NCBI GenBank assembly: GCA_013360945.1
Contig: JABWAQ010000030.1
Location: 1 to 34,889 of the forward strand
Reading direction: 5' to 3'
Source: Candidatus Brocadia sp.
GTDB lineage: Bacteria; Planctomycetota; Brocadiia; Brocadiales; Brocadiaceae
Length of the DNA: 34,889 nt
Shown: one piece after another, positions 16,579 to 26,839 of the stretch
Position numbering within the stretch: position 1 is the stretch's first letter
Layout of the letters: every line of letters begins with the position of its first letter
Program-made: the position numbers and the translations under genes
Notes under the pieces: generated by a model
Databases searched by the model: none
The model's input: only the letters and a program-made list of their open reading frames with translations
What the model was told of the DNA's origin: nothing

Positions 16579-17805
16579 TTATTGAACCGTTATCTTTTGT
16601 CTTGCTTTTTTAGGTGATGCAGATTCGAGTCCGATCTCTTCATCGGTAAGGTAACAGGCAGGGTCGTGTTCCCACATATCACCATAATATGCCTCTGCCC
16701 TTGCCCTGAAGTTTCCACTGCAGATATTAAGCCATTTGCATTTTGCACAACGCCCTTTAATATAGGGATTTTTGTTCTTCAGTTTCGCCATCAATTCATT
16801 GGAAGTGTCCTCCCATATCTCGCTAAACTTTCTTTTTCTGACGTTTCCAAAAGAATATTGTCTCCAGAACTGGTCGGCATGCACCTCACCATCCCAGCTT
16901 ATACAGGCAAGTCCCTTGCCAGAGCTATTTCCCTCATTCATCTGGAGGAGTTCAAACACCTCTTTTGCCCTTCTGGGATTTTCATTCAAGAGACGCAAAT
17001 ACACATACGGACCATCGGCATGATTATCTACGGTGAGCACCTCTATTTTTCTGCCGCTGTCATGCGCCTCTTTGGTCTTGTTGATAATAAGATCAACCAC
17101 CTCGCGAGTCTCTTTGTGAGAAAGGTCTTCCTCGATCAGATTAGACCCCCGGCCAGAATACACTAAGTGATAAAAACAGACCCTCGGGATATTTTCTTCT
17201 TCAATAAGTTGAAAGATACCGGGAATATCATGGGCATTCCGCTTGTTAATCGTGAAACGCAGACCAACCTTAATACCCACCGACATACAATTACGAATAC
17301 CGGTCAGGGCTGCATCGAATGCACCTGGGATACCGCGGAAACGGTCGTTTGTTTCTTTAAGGCCATCCAGGCTGATCCCTACGTACGAAAGCCCGAATTT
17401 TTTCAATTCATCTGCCTTTTCCCTGGTAATTAAGGTACCATTCGTACTAATAACCGCCCGCAAACCCTTTTCTTTCGCATAACCAATTAATTCCAGGAGG
17501 TCTGATCTCATAAGGGGTTCTCCGCCAGAAAACAGGATCACAGGAGCGCCATAGTCTGAGAGGTCATCCAACATTGCTTTGGCCTGGCTGGTAGTCAGCT
17601 CATTGGGATATTCTATATCTTTTGATTGGGAATAGCAGTGGATGCATTTTAAATTGCACCGTTGTCCCACGTTCCATACCACAACGGGTTTTTTGTCTTG
17701 AGAAAATTGTAACAGATGTGAGGGAAGTTTCTTAGACTCTCTACCGTAGCGCAATGCATCAGAAGGTTCTACGGTACCGCAGTATAATTTAGATATACCA
17801 ATCAT
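16579..17805 (-). CDS. ahbC: Radical SAM haem biosynthesis protein, AhbC/NirJ type
   Basis: This 408-residue radical SAM/SPASM enzyme has the cluster motif CNLKCIHCYSQ (Cys50, 54, 57) and the SAM strands ILFSGGEPLMRSDLLELIGY, VISTNGTLIT and VGISLDGLKETNDRFRG. Further on are RVCFYHLVYSGRGSN and DNHADGPYVY, shared by NirJ and AhbC. The SPASM tail (GRCAKCKWLNICSGNFR, then HDPACYL) holds auxiliary cluster cysteines. The N-terminus MIGISKLYCGTVEPSDALRY fits AhbC, which removes acetate side chains from 12,18-didecarboxysiroheme in the siroheme-dependent haem route; NirJ acts on the same type of intermediate in haem d1 synthesis. The start at 17805 is fixed by AGGAGA about 9 bases upstream; the frame stays open to 17862. 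No other haem gene is nearby. Confidence 0.75.
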   Translation of the reverse strand: MIGISKLYCGTVEPSDALRYGRESKKLPSHLLQFSQDKKPVVVWNVGQRCNLKCIHCYSQSKDIEYPNELTTSQAKAMLDDLSDYGAPVILFSGGEPLMRSDLLELIGYAKEKGLRAVISTNGTLITREKADELKKFGLSYVGISLDGLKETNDRFRGIPGAFDAALTGIRNCMSVGIKVGLRFTINKRNAHDIPGIFQLIEEENIPRVCFYHLVYSGRGSNLIEEDLSHKETREVVDLIINKTKEAHDSGRKIEVLTVDNHADGPYVYLRLLNENPRRAKEVFELLQMNEGNSSGKGLACISWDGEVHADQFWRQYSFGNVRKRKFSEIWEDTSNELMAKLKNKNPYIKGRCAKCKWLNICSGNFRARAEAYYGDMWEHDPACYLTDEEIGLESASPKKARQKITVQ

Positions 17806-18100
17806 GTTCCTATATCTCCTGCACAGGGTATGTGTGATATAACGTGTCGTTAGCAACCACACGCATGATCATCATAAACGGTGTAAATAAGTTAACAATA
17901 GCATGTCAATAAACATAACACAGCAAAGCCGCAACCTGATCCCCATTAGTAAAGGGATGAAGGGGGTTGTCGAAAAACTTGTAAAAAAGAAGGGGTCTAT
18001 ACGGCAAGACCATATACCATTTGTTATAGAACAACCTCAAATAATGAAATTATAACCTAAAATGGTTATTAAGCAAAAAAGATTTTGTGACTTCAAAGAC
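17806..18100. other. Intergenic gap without a recognised gene
   Basis: This 295-base gap separates the AhbC/NirJ-like gene from the propeller gene upstream of it on the same strand. Apart from the ribosome site next to 17806 it holds only a small ATAACC/GGTTAT hairpin (18052-18069). The gap is long enough for a separate promoter for the haem gene. I see no RNA gene or terminator that I can defend. Confidence 0.5.
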
Positions 18101-19249
18101 TTATTGCCCTACAGCATAAAGTTTCCAGTCAACACAACCAATATAGAGCGTACCTCTGGAGTCGATTGCAGGGGAAGAAAGTAATGGGTTGCCAAGTGTT
18201 GCACTCCACTTGAGAGTACCGTCACTATTTATTGCATAGACATTACCATCCCATGAACCGACGTAAATAATGTCATTTGAATCAATAGTAGGGGATGCGG
18301 TAATAGAATTATCGGTTTTGAATTTCCATTTTAATGCGCCATCCTTTTTTATTGCAAAGAGATTACCCTCTTGAGTACCGATATAGACCGTTTCATCTGC
18401 ACCTATTGCCGGAGAAGCGTGTGTCCGGCTACCCAAATCGTATCTCCACTTCAATGTCCCGTCCAAATTTACGGCATAGAGTTTTCCCAGCATATCTGCA
18501 ATATAAATAGTACTACTGCTAACGGCAGGTGTTGCATCTATTTTACCTTCGGTTTCCAGATTCCACCTGAGGGTACCGTCCTGGTTTAAGGCATACAAAT
18601 GTTTGTCCCAGGAACCAATATAAATGGTGCCATCCTGGCCGATGGCAGGAGAAGAAGTCATAATAGAAGCCATAGTTTTGTAACTCCACAAAAGTTTTCC
18701 ATTTGCACTGACGGCGTAGAGTTTTCCATCGTAGGAACTGAAATATACAACACCATTGTTGCCGATAGCAGGAGATGAATGAATAGCCCCGGCAGCATGA
18801 AACTTCCATTTTATCTTTCCATCGGGAGTAATCGCACAAAACCTCCCGCTGGCAGAGCCAAAATAAACAACACCATCTACGCCTAATGCAGGAGCACCAA
18901 AGATCTCATCGTCACCCTTAAATGTCCGCAACACCTTTCCTTTAGGAGTAATGGATAACAAACTGCCGTCGGTGCTTCCCACGTAAACAACTCCGTCTGC
19001 ATCCACTACAGGAGAAGACCATATTTCTCCCGCGCTGGAAACACTCCATTTTATATTGTTGCCGGAAGGCCCAACAAAGGGCACGCGACCCGTCCTTTGT
19101 AAATTATACCTATACATTGGAAACGAGCTAACGGTGTCCTGGGCGTAAATGGAACAAAGCAGCAATGTGCTGTATAGGAAAAAAACTACGATCGTTGTTA
19201 CATAAAAAGGATGGGTTGTGACACGCGGATAAACATTTTTCATTTTCAT
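18101..19249 (-). CDS. Secreted eight-repeat PQQ-like beta-propeller protein
   Basis: After a signal segment (VTTIVVFFLYSTLLLCSIYA, about residues 17-36) the protein consists of eight repeats of about 40 residues, each close to LKWxxxxxxxxxSSPAIGxD followed by GxxYIGSxDGxLYAIxxDG. This is the PQQ/BamB-type blade, so an eight-bladed propeller is expected. BamB-type proteins assemble outer membrane proteins; quinoprotein dehydrogenases use the same fold, but the PQQ and metal ligands of those enzymes are not evident here. It is therefore probably a binding or scaffold protein in the periplasm. GGAAGGAGC sits 5 bases before the ATG. The gene starts 19 bases after the LysM gene ends, so the two are likely co-transcribed. 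Confidence 0.85.
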   Translation of the reverse strand: MKMKNVYPRVTTHPFYVTTIVVFFLYSTLLLCSIYAQDTVSSFPMYRYNLQRTGRVPFVGPSGNNIKWSVSSAGEIWSSPVVDADGVVYVGSTDGSLLSITPKGKVLRTFKGDDEIFGAPALGVDGVVYFGSASGRFCAITPDGKIKWKFHAAGAIHSSPAIGNNGVVYFSSYDGKLYAVSANGKLLWSYKTMASIMTSSPAIGQDGTIYIGSWDKHLYALNQDGTLRWNLETEGKIDATPAVSSSTIYIADMLGKLYAVNLDGTLKWRYDLGSRTHASPAIGADETVYIGTQEGNLFAIKKDGALKWKFKTDNSITASPTIDSNDIIYVGSWDGNVYAINSDGTLKWSATLGNPLLSSPAIDSRGTLYIGCVDWKLYAVGQ

Positions 19250-19268
19250 CGTTGCTCCTTCCAGGGCA

Positions 19269-20123
19269 TTAAAGATCGGGAATAACTAGCGCTTGTCCGA
19301 TTTTCAAAGATTTTTGATCCTTAAGGATTTTTTTGTTAGCTTCAAGTATTTTGTTCCACTTTGCGCCATCATCATAGTACTTTCCCGCAAGCATGTATAA
19401 TGAGTCGCCTTGCTGAACTACATGTTTTCTGGCAGTTGGTTTCGCATCTTCGACTTTGATTATTTGAGAAAGCGCCGGTGTGGTTGCGCCTGCCTTTATT
19501 TCTGCCTTTGTCTTTTGTATCGTTGTCTTATCTTCAGGTATAATAAGTTCTGTGCCAATCCTGATGCTGTTAGAATCTTGAATCACATCTCGATTTGCAT
19601 TGAAAATCAGTAACCACCTGGATTCATCCCCATAATATTTTTTTGCTATTTTACGGAGGCTGTCGTTGTGTTGCACCTTGTGTATCTTAGATATTGAACC
19701 GGTTTTTTCCACATCTCCAGAAGAAACGTCTTTCCAGTCTTCCTGATTTGAGACTGCAGATGCTTTTGTATCATCTTTGGCTATACTTATTGCTTCTTTC
19801 TCCTGTGCCTTATTCCATACCCCCTCAACGACGTTGTCTTCTTTTTCAGCCGGTTGTTCATCTTTCATGTCGCTTGCAACGACTGGTGTCTTTTGTTCCG
19901 CATTTTGCATGGCAGTAGTCGCATCTTCCAAAGACTCTTGAGGTGCGTTTTGTGGCCCTGGTGACAATTCGCTTACATCGAGCGGATCAACTTGCGTTTC
20001 TTCTTCAATTTCTGAAACAGGAATTGTCGGTTCTTTAACCGTGGTTCTTGTACTCAGAAAGACGCCGATAATTGCCAGAATAATCACTCCTAAAGTCACA
20101 CCAACTTGCACGTCTCTTTTCAT
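19269..20123 (-). CDS. Membrane-anchored protein with two LysM domains
   Basis: This 284-residue protein has an N-terminal membrane helix (VGVTLGVIILAIIGVFL, residues 7-23), a low-complexity acidic linker to about residue 145, and two LysM domains. The first is at about residues 148-196 (HKVQHNDSLRKIAKKYYGD, ending ELIIPED) and the second at about 233-282 (HVVQQGDSLYMLAGKYYDD, ending ALVIP). LysM domains bind N-acetylglucosamine-containing polymers, typically peptidoglycan, so it probably links the inner membrane to the cell wall. It follows secDF by 154 bases and precedes the propeller gene by 19. An AAGGAA lies about 9 bases before the ATG. No catalytic domain is present. Confidence 0.87.
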   Translation of the reverse strand: MKRDVQVGVTLGVIILAIIGVFLSTRTTVKEPTIPVSEIEEETQVDPLDVSELSPGPQNAPQESLEDATTAMQNAEQKTPVVASDMKDEQPAEKEDNVVEGVWNKAQEKEAISIAKDDTKASAVSNQEDWKDVSSGDVEKTGSISKIHKVQHNDSLRKIAKKYYGDESRWLLIFNANRDVIQDSNSIRIGTELIIPEDKTTIQKTKAEIKAGATTPALSQIIKVEDAKPTARKHVVQQGDSLYMLAGKYYDDGAKWNKILEANKKILKDQKSLKIGQALVIPDL

Positions 20124-20277
20124 CGTTTTTTATTCCTTTCGCAGGTTTTGTAGGAATGAAGTATCCAATTTAAACACACTTCTTTTACTTTTGTGCCGTT
20201 TTATGAATCATTTTTCTCAGAATCCATTTGATACCTGTCATGTCATTTTCATGAAGGGCTTTATTGATCATTATCCT

Positions 20278-23200
20278 TCATGCTTTTTTGGTTAACATCT
20301 CCTTTCCCCGAGATGGATTAGTTTGTCGTGGTAAAACCCGGCTTGCGGTAGAAAGTCCTTTCCAGTTGAGCAACATAGGGCATGCGATGAATATTGTAGA
20401 ATAGGTGCCTACAATAATTCCTACCAACATAACAAATGCAAATCCGTGAATCTCAGGTCCTCCCAGGAAAAACAAGGCGCATAACACACCAATAGTCGTG
20501 ATACCTGTCAGGAGGGTCCGGCTCAGGGTCTGATTGATACTATCGTTAACCAATTGCGGTGTAGGCAAACTACTCCGTCCACCCATATTTTCCCTGATCC
20601 TGTCGAATACGACAATTGTATCATTCAGGGAGTAACCCACAACGGTAAGAAACGCCGCTACCATGGCACTATCAATCTTCATATTTCCGAATAAATAATC
20701 CGCAACTGCCACAGCGCCTATGGTAATCAGGATATCATGGATAACGGCAATAATTGCAGAGGAACCGAATTTAAAGTCCCCAAATCGAAACCACACATAA
20801 AATATCGTAGCAACACAGGAAAAGATAACAGCCAGGATGGCACGACCCTTCATTTCACTGGCAACGGTGGACCCGATACTTACAATTCTTTTCATTGGCT
20901 GTGGTATTTCAAATGCATTTTTAATAGTCTTTTCTATTGTTTCTGCATTTTGAGCGTTGAGCACAATCTTGACGGTTTGATATTCCTTCCCCGCATCTAA
21001 ACCTTGTTCAAGGACGTTATGGTATCCTGCGGAGGCAAGCACCTCTTCAATAACCTCCTTTTTTAAGGGTTTTGATAATGTCATGCGAAATTGCGATGGG
21101 GCCGATTCCGTCCCCTGAGAAGTTTCAACACCTGTATCCAGTTTAGGATTAACGTCTCCCGCTTTGTCATTGCTCATTGCCGTGCTTCCAGAAGCGCTTT
21201 TGAGCAATTCAAAAGAGACATCGATTTTTTCTTTATATAAGTTATCCTTAAACGTATTCATAACGTCTTCTTTAATCTTCTCTTGCACTTTTCCGGCACT
21301 CAAAGGCTGCATATGAATTGCAAATGTTTCTGCTGGGGCATTCATCGTGAAAATACTTTTTACCGCACTCTGAATGGGCTTAATCCCACGAATTATTGCA
21401 ACAAAATTTCCTTTTGTGATGCTTTCTTTTAATTCCACCCGGACAGCCCCATCATCTGTGATATAAATGCTTGGCACAGAAATTGTTTCTTTTAGAGTCT
21501 GTTTTATATCTTGTAAGCTTGTTCTTGGGCCTTCTATTCTTAGTTTGCTTGTGCGCGCCATTGCGGATTCTTTTGATTGTCCCGCAACAGAGATGTTACC
21601 AAACCCCTGCTTGAAAAGTTCAAAATTGAGGATGGCTGGATCTATGGGCTCGCTTACTTCCACATCCACGAAAGGCTTTGATGCTTGCGTGCCGGCGTCT
21701 TGCGTCTGCAATATTTCAACAATATCACCCAATCTTATTTTAATATCATGGAATACCAGGTTGTTTTTCAAACCTTCCGCAAGTGCTCCGACTAACTGTG
21801 GACGTTTTTTCACATCTTCCAAACCTCCAACATTCACTAAATATTCTTTTGCCGGTTGATTAACCGGCGCTATCGACACCACATCTTCTTCGCTGTAACC
21901 CGCATCTTTTAAACTTCTGAGAACAGACGTCTCCTCAATTGGTTTTTTTAACTTCAAATTGAAAATCATGGGCTCAACAAAATCGTTTCCTGCAAACAAA
22001 CCCGTCTTATCCAAAACACCCTTAATATCCTCTGTTATTTTTTGTTTTACTTTTTCCTCATTAAGCTCTTTTATTCTGATGCCAAATTCGTTTGCCATTG
22101 ATGCAAACTGAGGCAGATTTTCTTCAGACCAAATACTTTGCACCTCGGCCTCCTCGTAACCTGTCGCAACCAATGCAGTCCTTACAAACCCAGGTGGAGT
22201 CGGATTATTCAAGTGTAAATGAACGAGAGTGCCACCGGTGAAATCAATATCATATTTTTTATTCCCACGAAGGATAAACGTTGTCATTCCACCAATAACA
22301 CATGCACCCGAAATAGCAACCAGAATAAGACAATAATTAATAAATTTGACATGAGGAATACCGATCAGCTTGAACATGGAAAATTTTTTGATCCAGTTTA
22401 AATCCATGAACAGTTCGTATATAACCCGTGTTACAAAGATTGCGGTAAAGAGGTTGATAATCAAACCAAGGATCAATGTCCATGCAAATCCCTTTACAGG
22501 GCCAGTACCCACTGCAGCAAGTATTACGCCGGTAATCAGGGTGGTGATGTTGGAGTCAAAAATGGCAGAAAAAGCCTTTTCATATCCCGCTTTAACCGCT
22601 GCGCGGATGGGTTTTCCTTTGGCTTTTTCCTCACGGATCCTCTCAAAGATAAGCACATTAGCGTCAATGCCCATACCAATCATAAGCACCAAACCTGCAA
22701 TACCAGGAAGTGTCATGGTAGCGTTGAGCAACGCCATCGCTCCAACAATCAAAAAGATATTCAAGGCGTTTGCACAGTTGGCAACCCATCCTATTCCCTG
22801 GTAATAGATACCAATGAAGAGAACGGCGAAAATACCGCCTATTGCACCTGCCAGTAAACCTCTGTTGATCGAATCTCTTCCCAAACTCGGCCCAACCATG
22901 GTTTCCATCTCAAGTTCAAGGTCTGCCGGAAGGCTTCCTGCCCGCATTATGGCAATGAGTTCATTCACTTCAGCCTGCGTGAAATTCCCTTCAATAATAC
23001 CCGATCCGGGGATACGGTCGCGTATCACCGGCGCCGAATACAGGGTTCCATCCAGGATAATTGCAAGAGGCTTCCCAATGTTACGCTCTGTAATCTGCCC
23101 AAATTTGGCCTTCCCAATAGCGTCAAACTCAAAACCCACGACGGGTTCAATCCCTTTGCGGTCGGCATATATTCTGGATAGATGTTCTCCGGAAATTGCT

Positions 23201-23871
23201 ATTTTGTTTTGAACAAGGCACCAGTTGTCCGATTCACCAACTTCCCCCTTTTTCTTTCGTAACCATTGCTTATAAAACCCCGGAACTTGTTTTCCTTCCA
23301 TGGCCTCTTTATATTCCGGGCTATCGTTGCTTGCTGCCAGTCTGAACTCAAGCTTGCCAAGCCGTGTGATACGATTCTTCAGTCCTTCTATTTCTGTCCT
23401 TGTTGCTCCCGGGACCTGAATGAGTATCCGATGGCTTCCCTGTTCTTGTATCCGGTACTCAATAACCCCCTGAGGGTCTATTCTCTTCTTGAGCACCTCG
23501 ATAATTTCTTTTGTAATACCTGGGCGATCTTCCCTTTCATCCACCCTTACCTTATACAGTAACTCGGAGCCGCCTTTGAGGTCTAACCCAAGCTTAATTT
23601 TACCCTTTGACACATACTCAACTTGCCTGGTGCGGATCTTCTTGCCGTCTTTGTCTGTTTCTTCACTGATAATGGTCTCCCGGACAACAGGATTCGTTAT
23701 GAAAAAACGTGTCCATGATTTTTCAATCGTAGTCCGATCCACTACCTTGCCATCAATCTCTTTAACTTGCTCCCTCTTTAAGGTTTTTTCTGACGGTGGA
23801 TACAAGATCATTGTACCGATAGCAACAACTACCGCAATGAGAGGTATCCTCCACCTTAAGTTTTTAGTCAT
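20278..23871 (-). CDS. secDF: SecDF fusion, protein translocase accessory subunit with an enlarged SecF periplasmic region
   Basis: SecD and SecF are fused in a 1197-residue protein. The SecD part has TM1 at residues 9-24, GLDLKGGSELLYKV (95-108), the P1 head, and TM4 with GIDANVLIFERIREE (401-415). The SecF part has TM1 near 510-533, DFTGG (543-547), and TM4 with LNDTIVVFDRIREN (1082-1095). The RND-type pair uses the proton gradient to pull secreted proteins out of the Sec channel. SecDF fusions are usually about 750-950 residues. The extra length lies mainly between DFTGG and the second SecF helix: about 450 residues with several repeats of a PIxxxxVxxxLxxAGY unit (near 556-578, 643-668, 742-762, 935-956). 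GGGGAG precedes the ATG. It forms a unit with yajC upstream. Confidence 0.93.
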   Translation of the reverse strand: MTKNLRWRIPLIAVVVAIGTMILYPPSEKTLKREQVKEIDGKVVDRTTIEKSWTRFFITNPVVRETIISEETDKDGKKIRTRQVEYVSKGKIKLGLDLKGGSELLYKVRVDEREDRPGITKEIIEVLKKRIDPQGVIEYRIQEQGSHRILIQVPGATRTEIEGLKNRITRLGKLEFRLAASNDSPEYKEAMEGKQVPGFYKQWLRKKKGEVGESDNWCLVQNKIAISGEHLSRIYADRKGIEPVVGFEFDAIGKAKFGQITERNIGKPLAIILDGTLYSAPVIRDRIPGSGIIEGNFTQAEVNELIAIMRAGSLPADLELEMETMVGPSLGRDSINRGLLAGAIGGIFAVLFIGIYYQGIGWVANCANALNIFLIVGAMALLNATMTLPGIAGLVLMIGMGIDANVLIFERIREEKAKGKPIRAAVKAGYEKAFSAIFDSNITTLITGVILAAVGTGPVKGFAWTLILGLIINLFTAIFVTRVIYELFMDLNWIKKFSMFKLIGIPHVKFINYCLILVAISGACVIGGMTTFILRGNKKYDIDFTGGTLVHLHLNNPTPPGFVRTALVATGYEEAEVQSIWSEENLPQFASMANEFGIRIKELNEEKVKQKITEDIKGVLDKTGLFAGNDFVEPMIFNLKLKKPIEETSVLRSLKDAGYSEEDVVSIAPVNQPAKEYLVNVGGLEDVKKRPQLVGALAEGLKNNLVFHDIKIRLGDIVEILQTQDAGTQASKPFVDVEVSEPIDPAILNFELFKQGFGNISVAGQSKESAMARTSKLRIEGPRTSLQDIKQTLKETISVPSIYITDDGAVRVELKESITKGNFVAIIRGIKPIQSAVKSIFTMNAPAETFAIHMQPLSAGKVQEKIKEDVMNTFKDNLYKEKIDVSFELLKSASGSTAMSNDKAGDVNPKLDTGVETSQGTESAPSQFRMTLSKPLKKEVIEEVLASAGYHNVLEQGLDAGKEYQTVKIVLNAQNAETIEKTIKNAFEIPQPMKRIVSIGSTVASEMKGRAILAVIFSCVATIFYVWFRFGDFKFGSSAIIAVIHDILITIGAVAVADYLFGNMKIDSAMVAAFLTVVGYSLNDTIVVFDRIRENMGGRSSLPTPQLVNDSINQTLSRTLLTGITTIGVLCALFFLGGPEIHGFAFVMLVGIIVGTYSTIFIACPMLLNWKGLSTASRVLPRQTNPSRGKEMLTKKA

Positions 23872-23938
23872 TTATTTCTCCCCAAAGGCTCCTTTTCCGT
23901 TGATTATGATAACTTACCGTTTCGTAAATAATATAAAT

Positions 23939-24313
23939 TTATTTTTTCCCGCTGCTCTCTTTTTCTTTTGGGGTTTCATATGATTCGTCCGTATCATCAT
24001 GAGAAACCTCTAATACCGCAGCAATAGCACTCCTGTCAACCTTGATCTTTACATCTTTGGCATCGTCAACACGGAGGATAACTTCATTTTCTCTGACAGA
24101 CGTAATAAGCCCATGAACTCCACCGGCCGTCACAACCCGATCGTTCTTTTTGATCCTGGACAACAGTGCTTTGCGCTCCTTTTCCTTTCTTTTCTGCGGC
24201 CTCAGTATCAAGAAATACATCACGACAAACATAAGTATAAAAGGAAGCAACATGGACAGCATACCACTTGGTGATGACTGTTTTCCCGTCGCTTGTAATA
24301 AAAAAAGCATCAT
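23939..24313 (-). CDS. yajC: Preprotein translocase subunit YajC
   Basis: This 124-residue protein has one N-terminal membrane helix (MLPFILMFVVMYFLILRPQ, about residues 21-39), the RPQKRKEKERKALLSRIKKN segment that follows the helix in YajC, then a small beta domain (DRVVTAGGVHGLITSV, VILRVDD, VKIKVDRSAIAAVL) and a charged tail. YajC binds SecDF and supports Sec-dependent export. The gene lies 67 bases before secDF and 75 after tgt, the conserved tgt-yajC-secD order. AGGAGG precedes two adjacent ATG codons; the second (at 24310) has the better spacing. Confidence 0.95.
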   Translation of the reverse strand: MMLFLLQATGKQSSPSGMLSMLLPFILMFVVMYFLILRPQKRKEKERKALLSRIKKNDRVVTAGGVHGLITSVRENEVILRVDDAKDVKIKVDRSAIAAVLEVSHDDTDESYETPKEKESSGKK

Positions 24314-24388
24314 ATTCCTCCTAACTGTGGTTAAAAATTTTCATTCGAAATTACGATTTACCGATCTGAATCATAACGCTAATGCTTG

Positions 24389-25513
<1,125 letters not shown>

Positions 25514-26701
25514 TTAATATAACCGAACCAATTCTATCTGTGGATAATAATGTTGTAAAATAGCAGTCCACTCAAAACCCTTTTCAGCCATGGCTTGTGC
25601 GCCGTACTGACAAAGCCCCACCCCATGCCCCCAGCCTCTCCCTGAAAAGGTAATGCTGTTTCCATTGTTTTTAGCATGAAAGGCCGTACTCATTAAATTA
25701 TTCGGACCGACCAGTAACCGAAAGTCATTTGCATTCATTTCCTTGCTTCCATAAGCAGAAGCAATCTCGACCCGCGCACCATGATTGCCAGCACCTGGAT
25801 TTACGGTCTTTACCGTACTGATATTTGAAACGTGAATATTAGCCACTCGTAATTTTTTTTCAATTTCTGCCTTACTGATGTTTGTGCTCCAATAAGAATG
25901 TTTGGAGTTTTCACAGTAATTACACGACACTCCGCTCAGGGGTGGTATACCATCTTTCCCAAATACATGGTTGCAATTTTCCGTATGCCCCCCACAGGTA
26001 CTATGGAAATAGGCAGGGAAAATGTTCCAATTGTACACCATAACAATGCCTTTGGTTTCCTGAACAATTTTATTGAGCCGAGCCGTTTCTCCGGCTATGC
26101 CCTTGTATGCAAGTTCCAGCATATCCAGATGATAAACCTCACCTCGTCTTACCTTTTTTTTATACATTGCATAGGTTCTTGCCGTTACCGCCTGAGCACG
26201 CAAAGCATCTTCATTCCAGCTTTGCGGCATTTCGCTGCCAAGCACCCCCGCAATAAAACCTTCAAGATCGACTTCTTCGATTACGGAAAATTTATCATTC
26301 GATTGCTGCAATATCCTGATTTCACCGCGGTATCGTACGTTATTTAACTCAATTTCTCCGTCTTGCCGGCTTGTTATCCTTAGTTCGCTATTACCATACA
26401 GTCTATTCCCAATATTGATGCCGCCTTTACTTACCGATATCGCGCATCTTGGTAATCCTTGTCCCTGATCTATAATATTCGTCAGACTGCCTGCAATTTG
26501 ATAACTCCCCCTGATAGCCAACTGTGCCTCTCGCTTGTCCTTTATGAGAAGCACCCGCACGATGGGTGTTTTATCAAGGAGGGGACCGTAATCACGGACA
26601 CCATCTTGAACCATCACGACATCTCTCTGGCATGAAAGAGGCATTCCCGCTGAAATAGTTGTCAATATCGTGACAATCATTAAGAATAACGCCCTGCTCA
26701 T
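25514..26701 (-). CDS. SpoIID/LytB domain protein
   Basis: This 395-residue protein starts with a signal peptide (ALFLMIVTILTTISAGMPLS, then Cys, possibly a lipoprotein site). Its SpoIID/LytB domain is recognisable from EEVDLEGFIAGVLGSEMPQS and WNEDALRAQAVTARTYAMYK, then FHSTCGGHTENCNHVFG, LSGVSCNYC and the closing FSGRGWGHGVGLCQYGAQAM. SpoIID is a lytic transglycosylase in endospore formers; relatives are common in non-sporulating bacteria, including planctomycetes, where they probably remodel peptidoglycan. The active-site glutamate of SpoIID corresponds to the Glu in LGSEMP. No strong Shine-Dalgarno is visible before the ATG. It lies about 20 bases upstream of tgt. Confidence 0.88.
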   Translation of the reverse strand: MSRALFLMIVTILTTISAGMPLSCQRDVVMVQDGVRDYGPLLDKTPIVRVLLIKDKREAQLAIRGSYQIAGSLTNIIDQGQGLPRCAISVSKGGINIGNRLYGNSELRITSRQDGEIELNNVRYRGEIRILQQSNDKFSVIEEVDLEGFIAGVLGSEMPQSWNEDALRAQAVTARTYAMYKKKVRRGEVYHLDMLELAYKGIAGETARLNKIVQETKGIVMVYNWNIFPAYFHSTCGGHTENCNHVFGKDGIPPLSGVSCNYCENSKHSYWSTNISKAEIEKKLRVANIHVSNISTVKTVNPGAGNHGARVEIASAYGSKEMNANDFRLLVGPNNLMSTAFHAKNNGNSITFSGRGWGHGVGLCQYGAQAMAEKGFEWTAILQHYYPQIELVRLY

Positions 26702-26839
26702 ATCGTCTTGTATTTACAGTTATCTAAGATAATGCATCATACCTGCTTCTCTTCTAAAGTGTTTCGACGTTGCAGAAACTACACAGAAAGCAATTAGACC
26801 AAGGTCATCAAATGAAGTAGGAAAAGAGCGCCATTACAT

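Noticed and set aside
16666-17166. A 166-residue + strand frame opposite the haem enzyme gene
   Set aside because: It is antisense to a well-supported radical SAM gene and shows no domain of its own.
22370-23212. Long + strand frames opposite secDF
   Set aside because: They are shadows of the secDF codons and have no ribosome site or recognisable domain.
20278-23871. Assembly artefact joining separate secD and secF genes with extra sequence
   Set aside because: The frame is open for all 1197 codons, the repeats in the insert are protein-like, and SecDF fusions are well known; a false join is unlikely.
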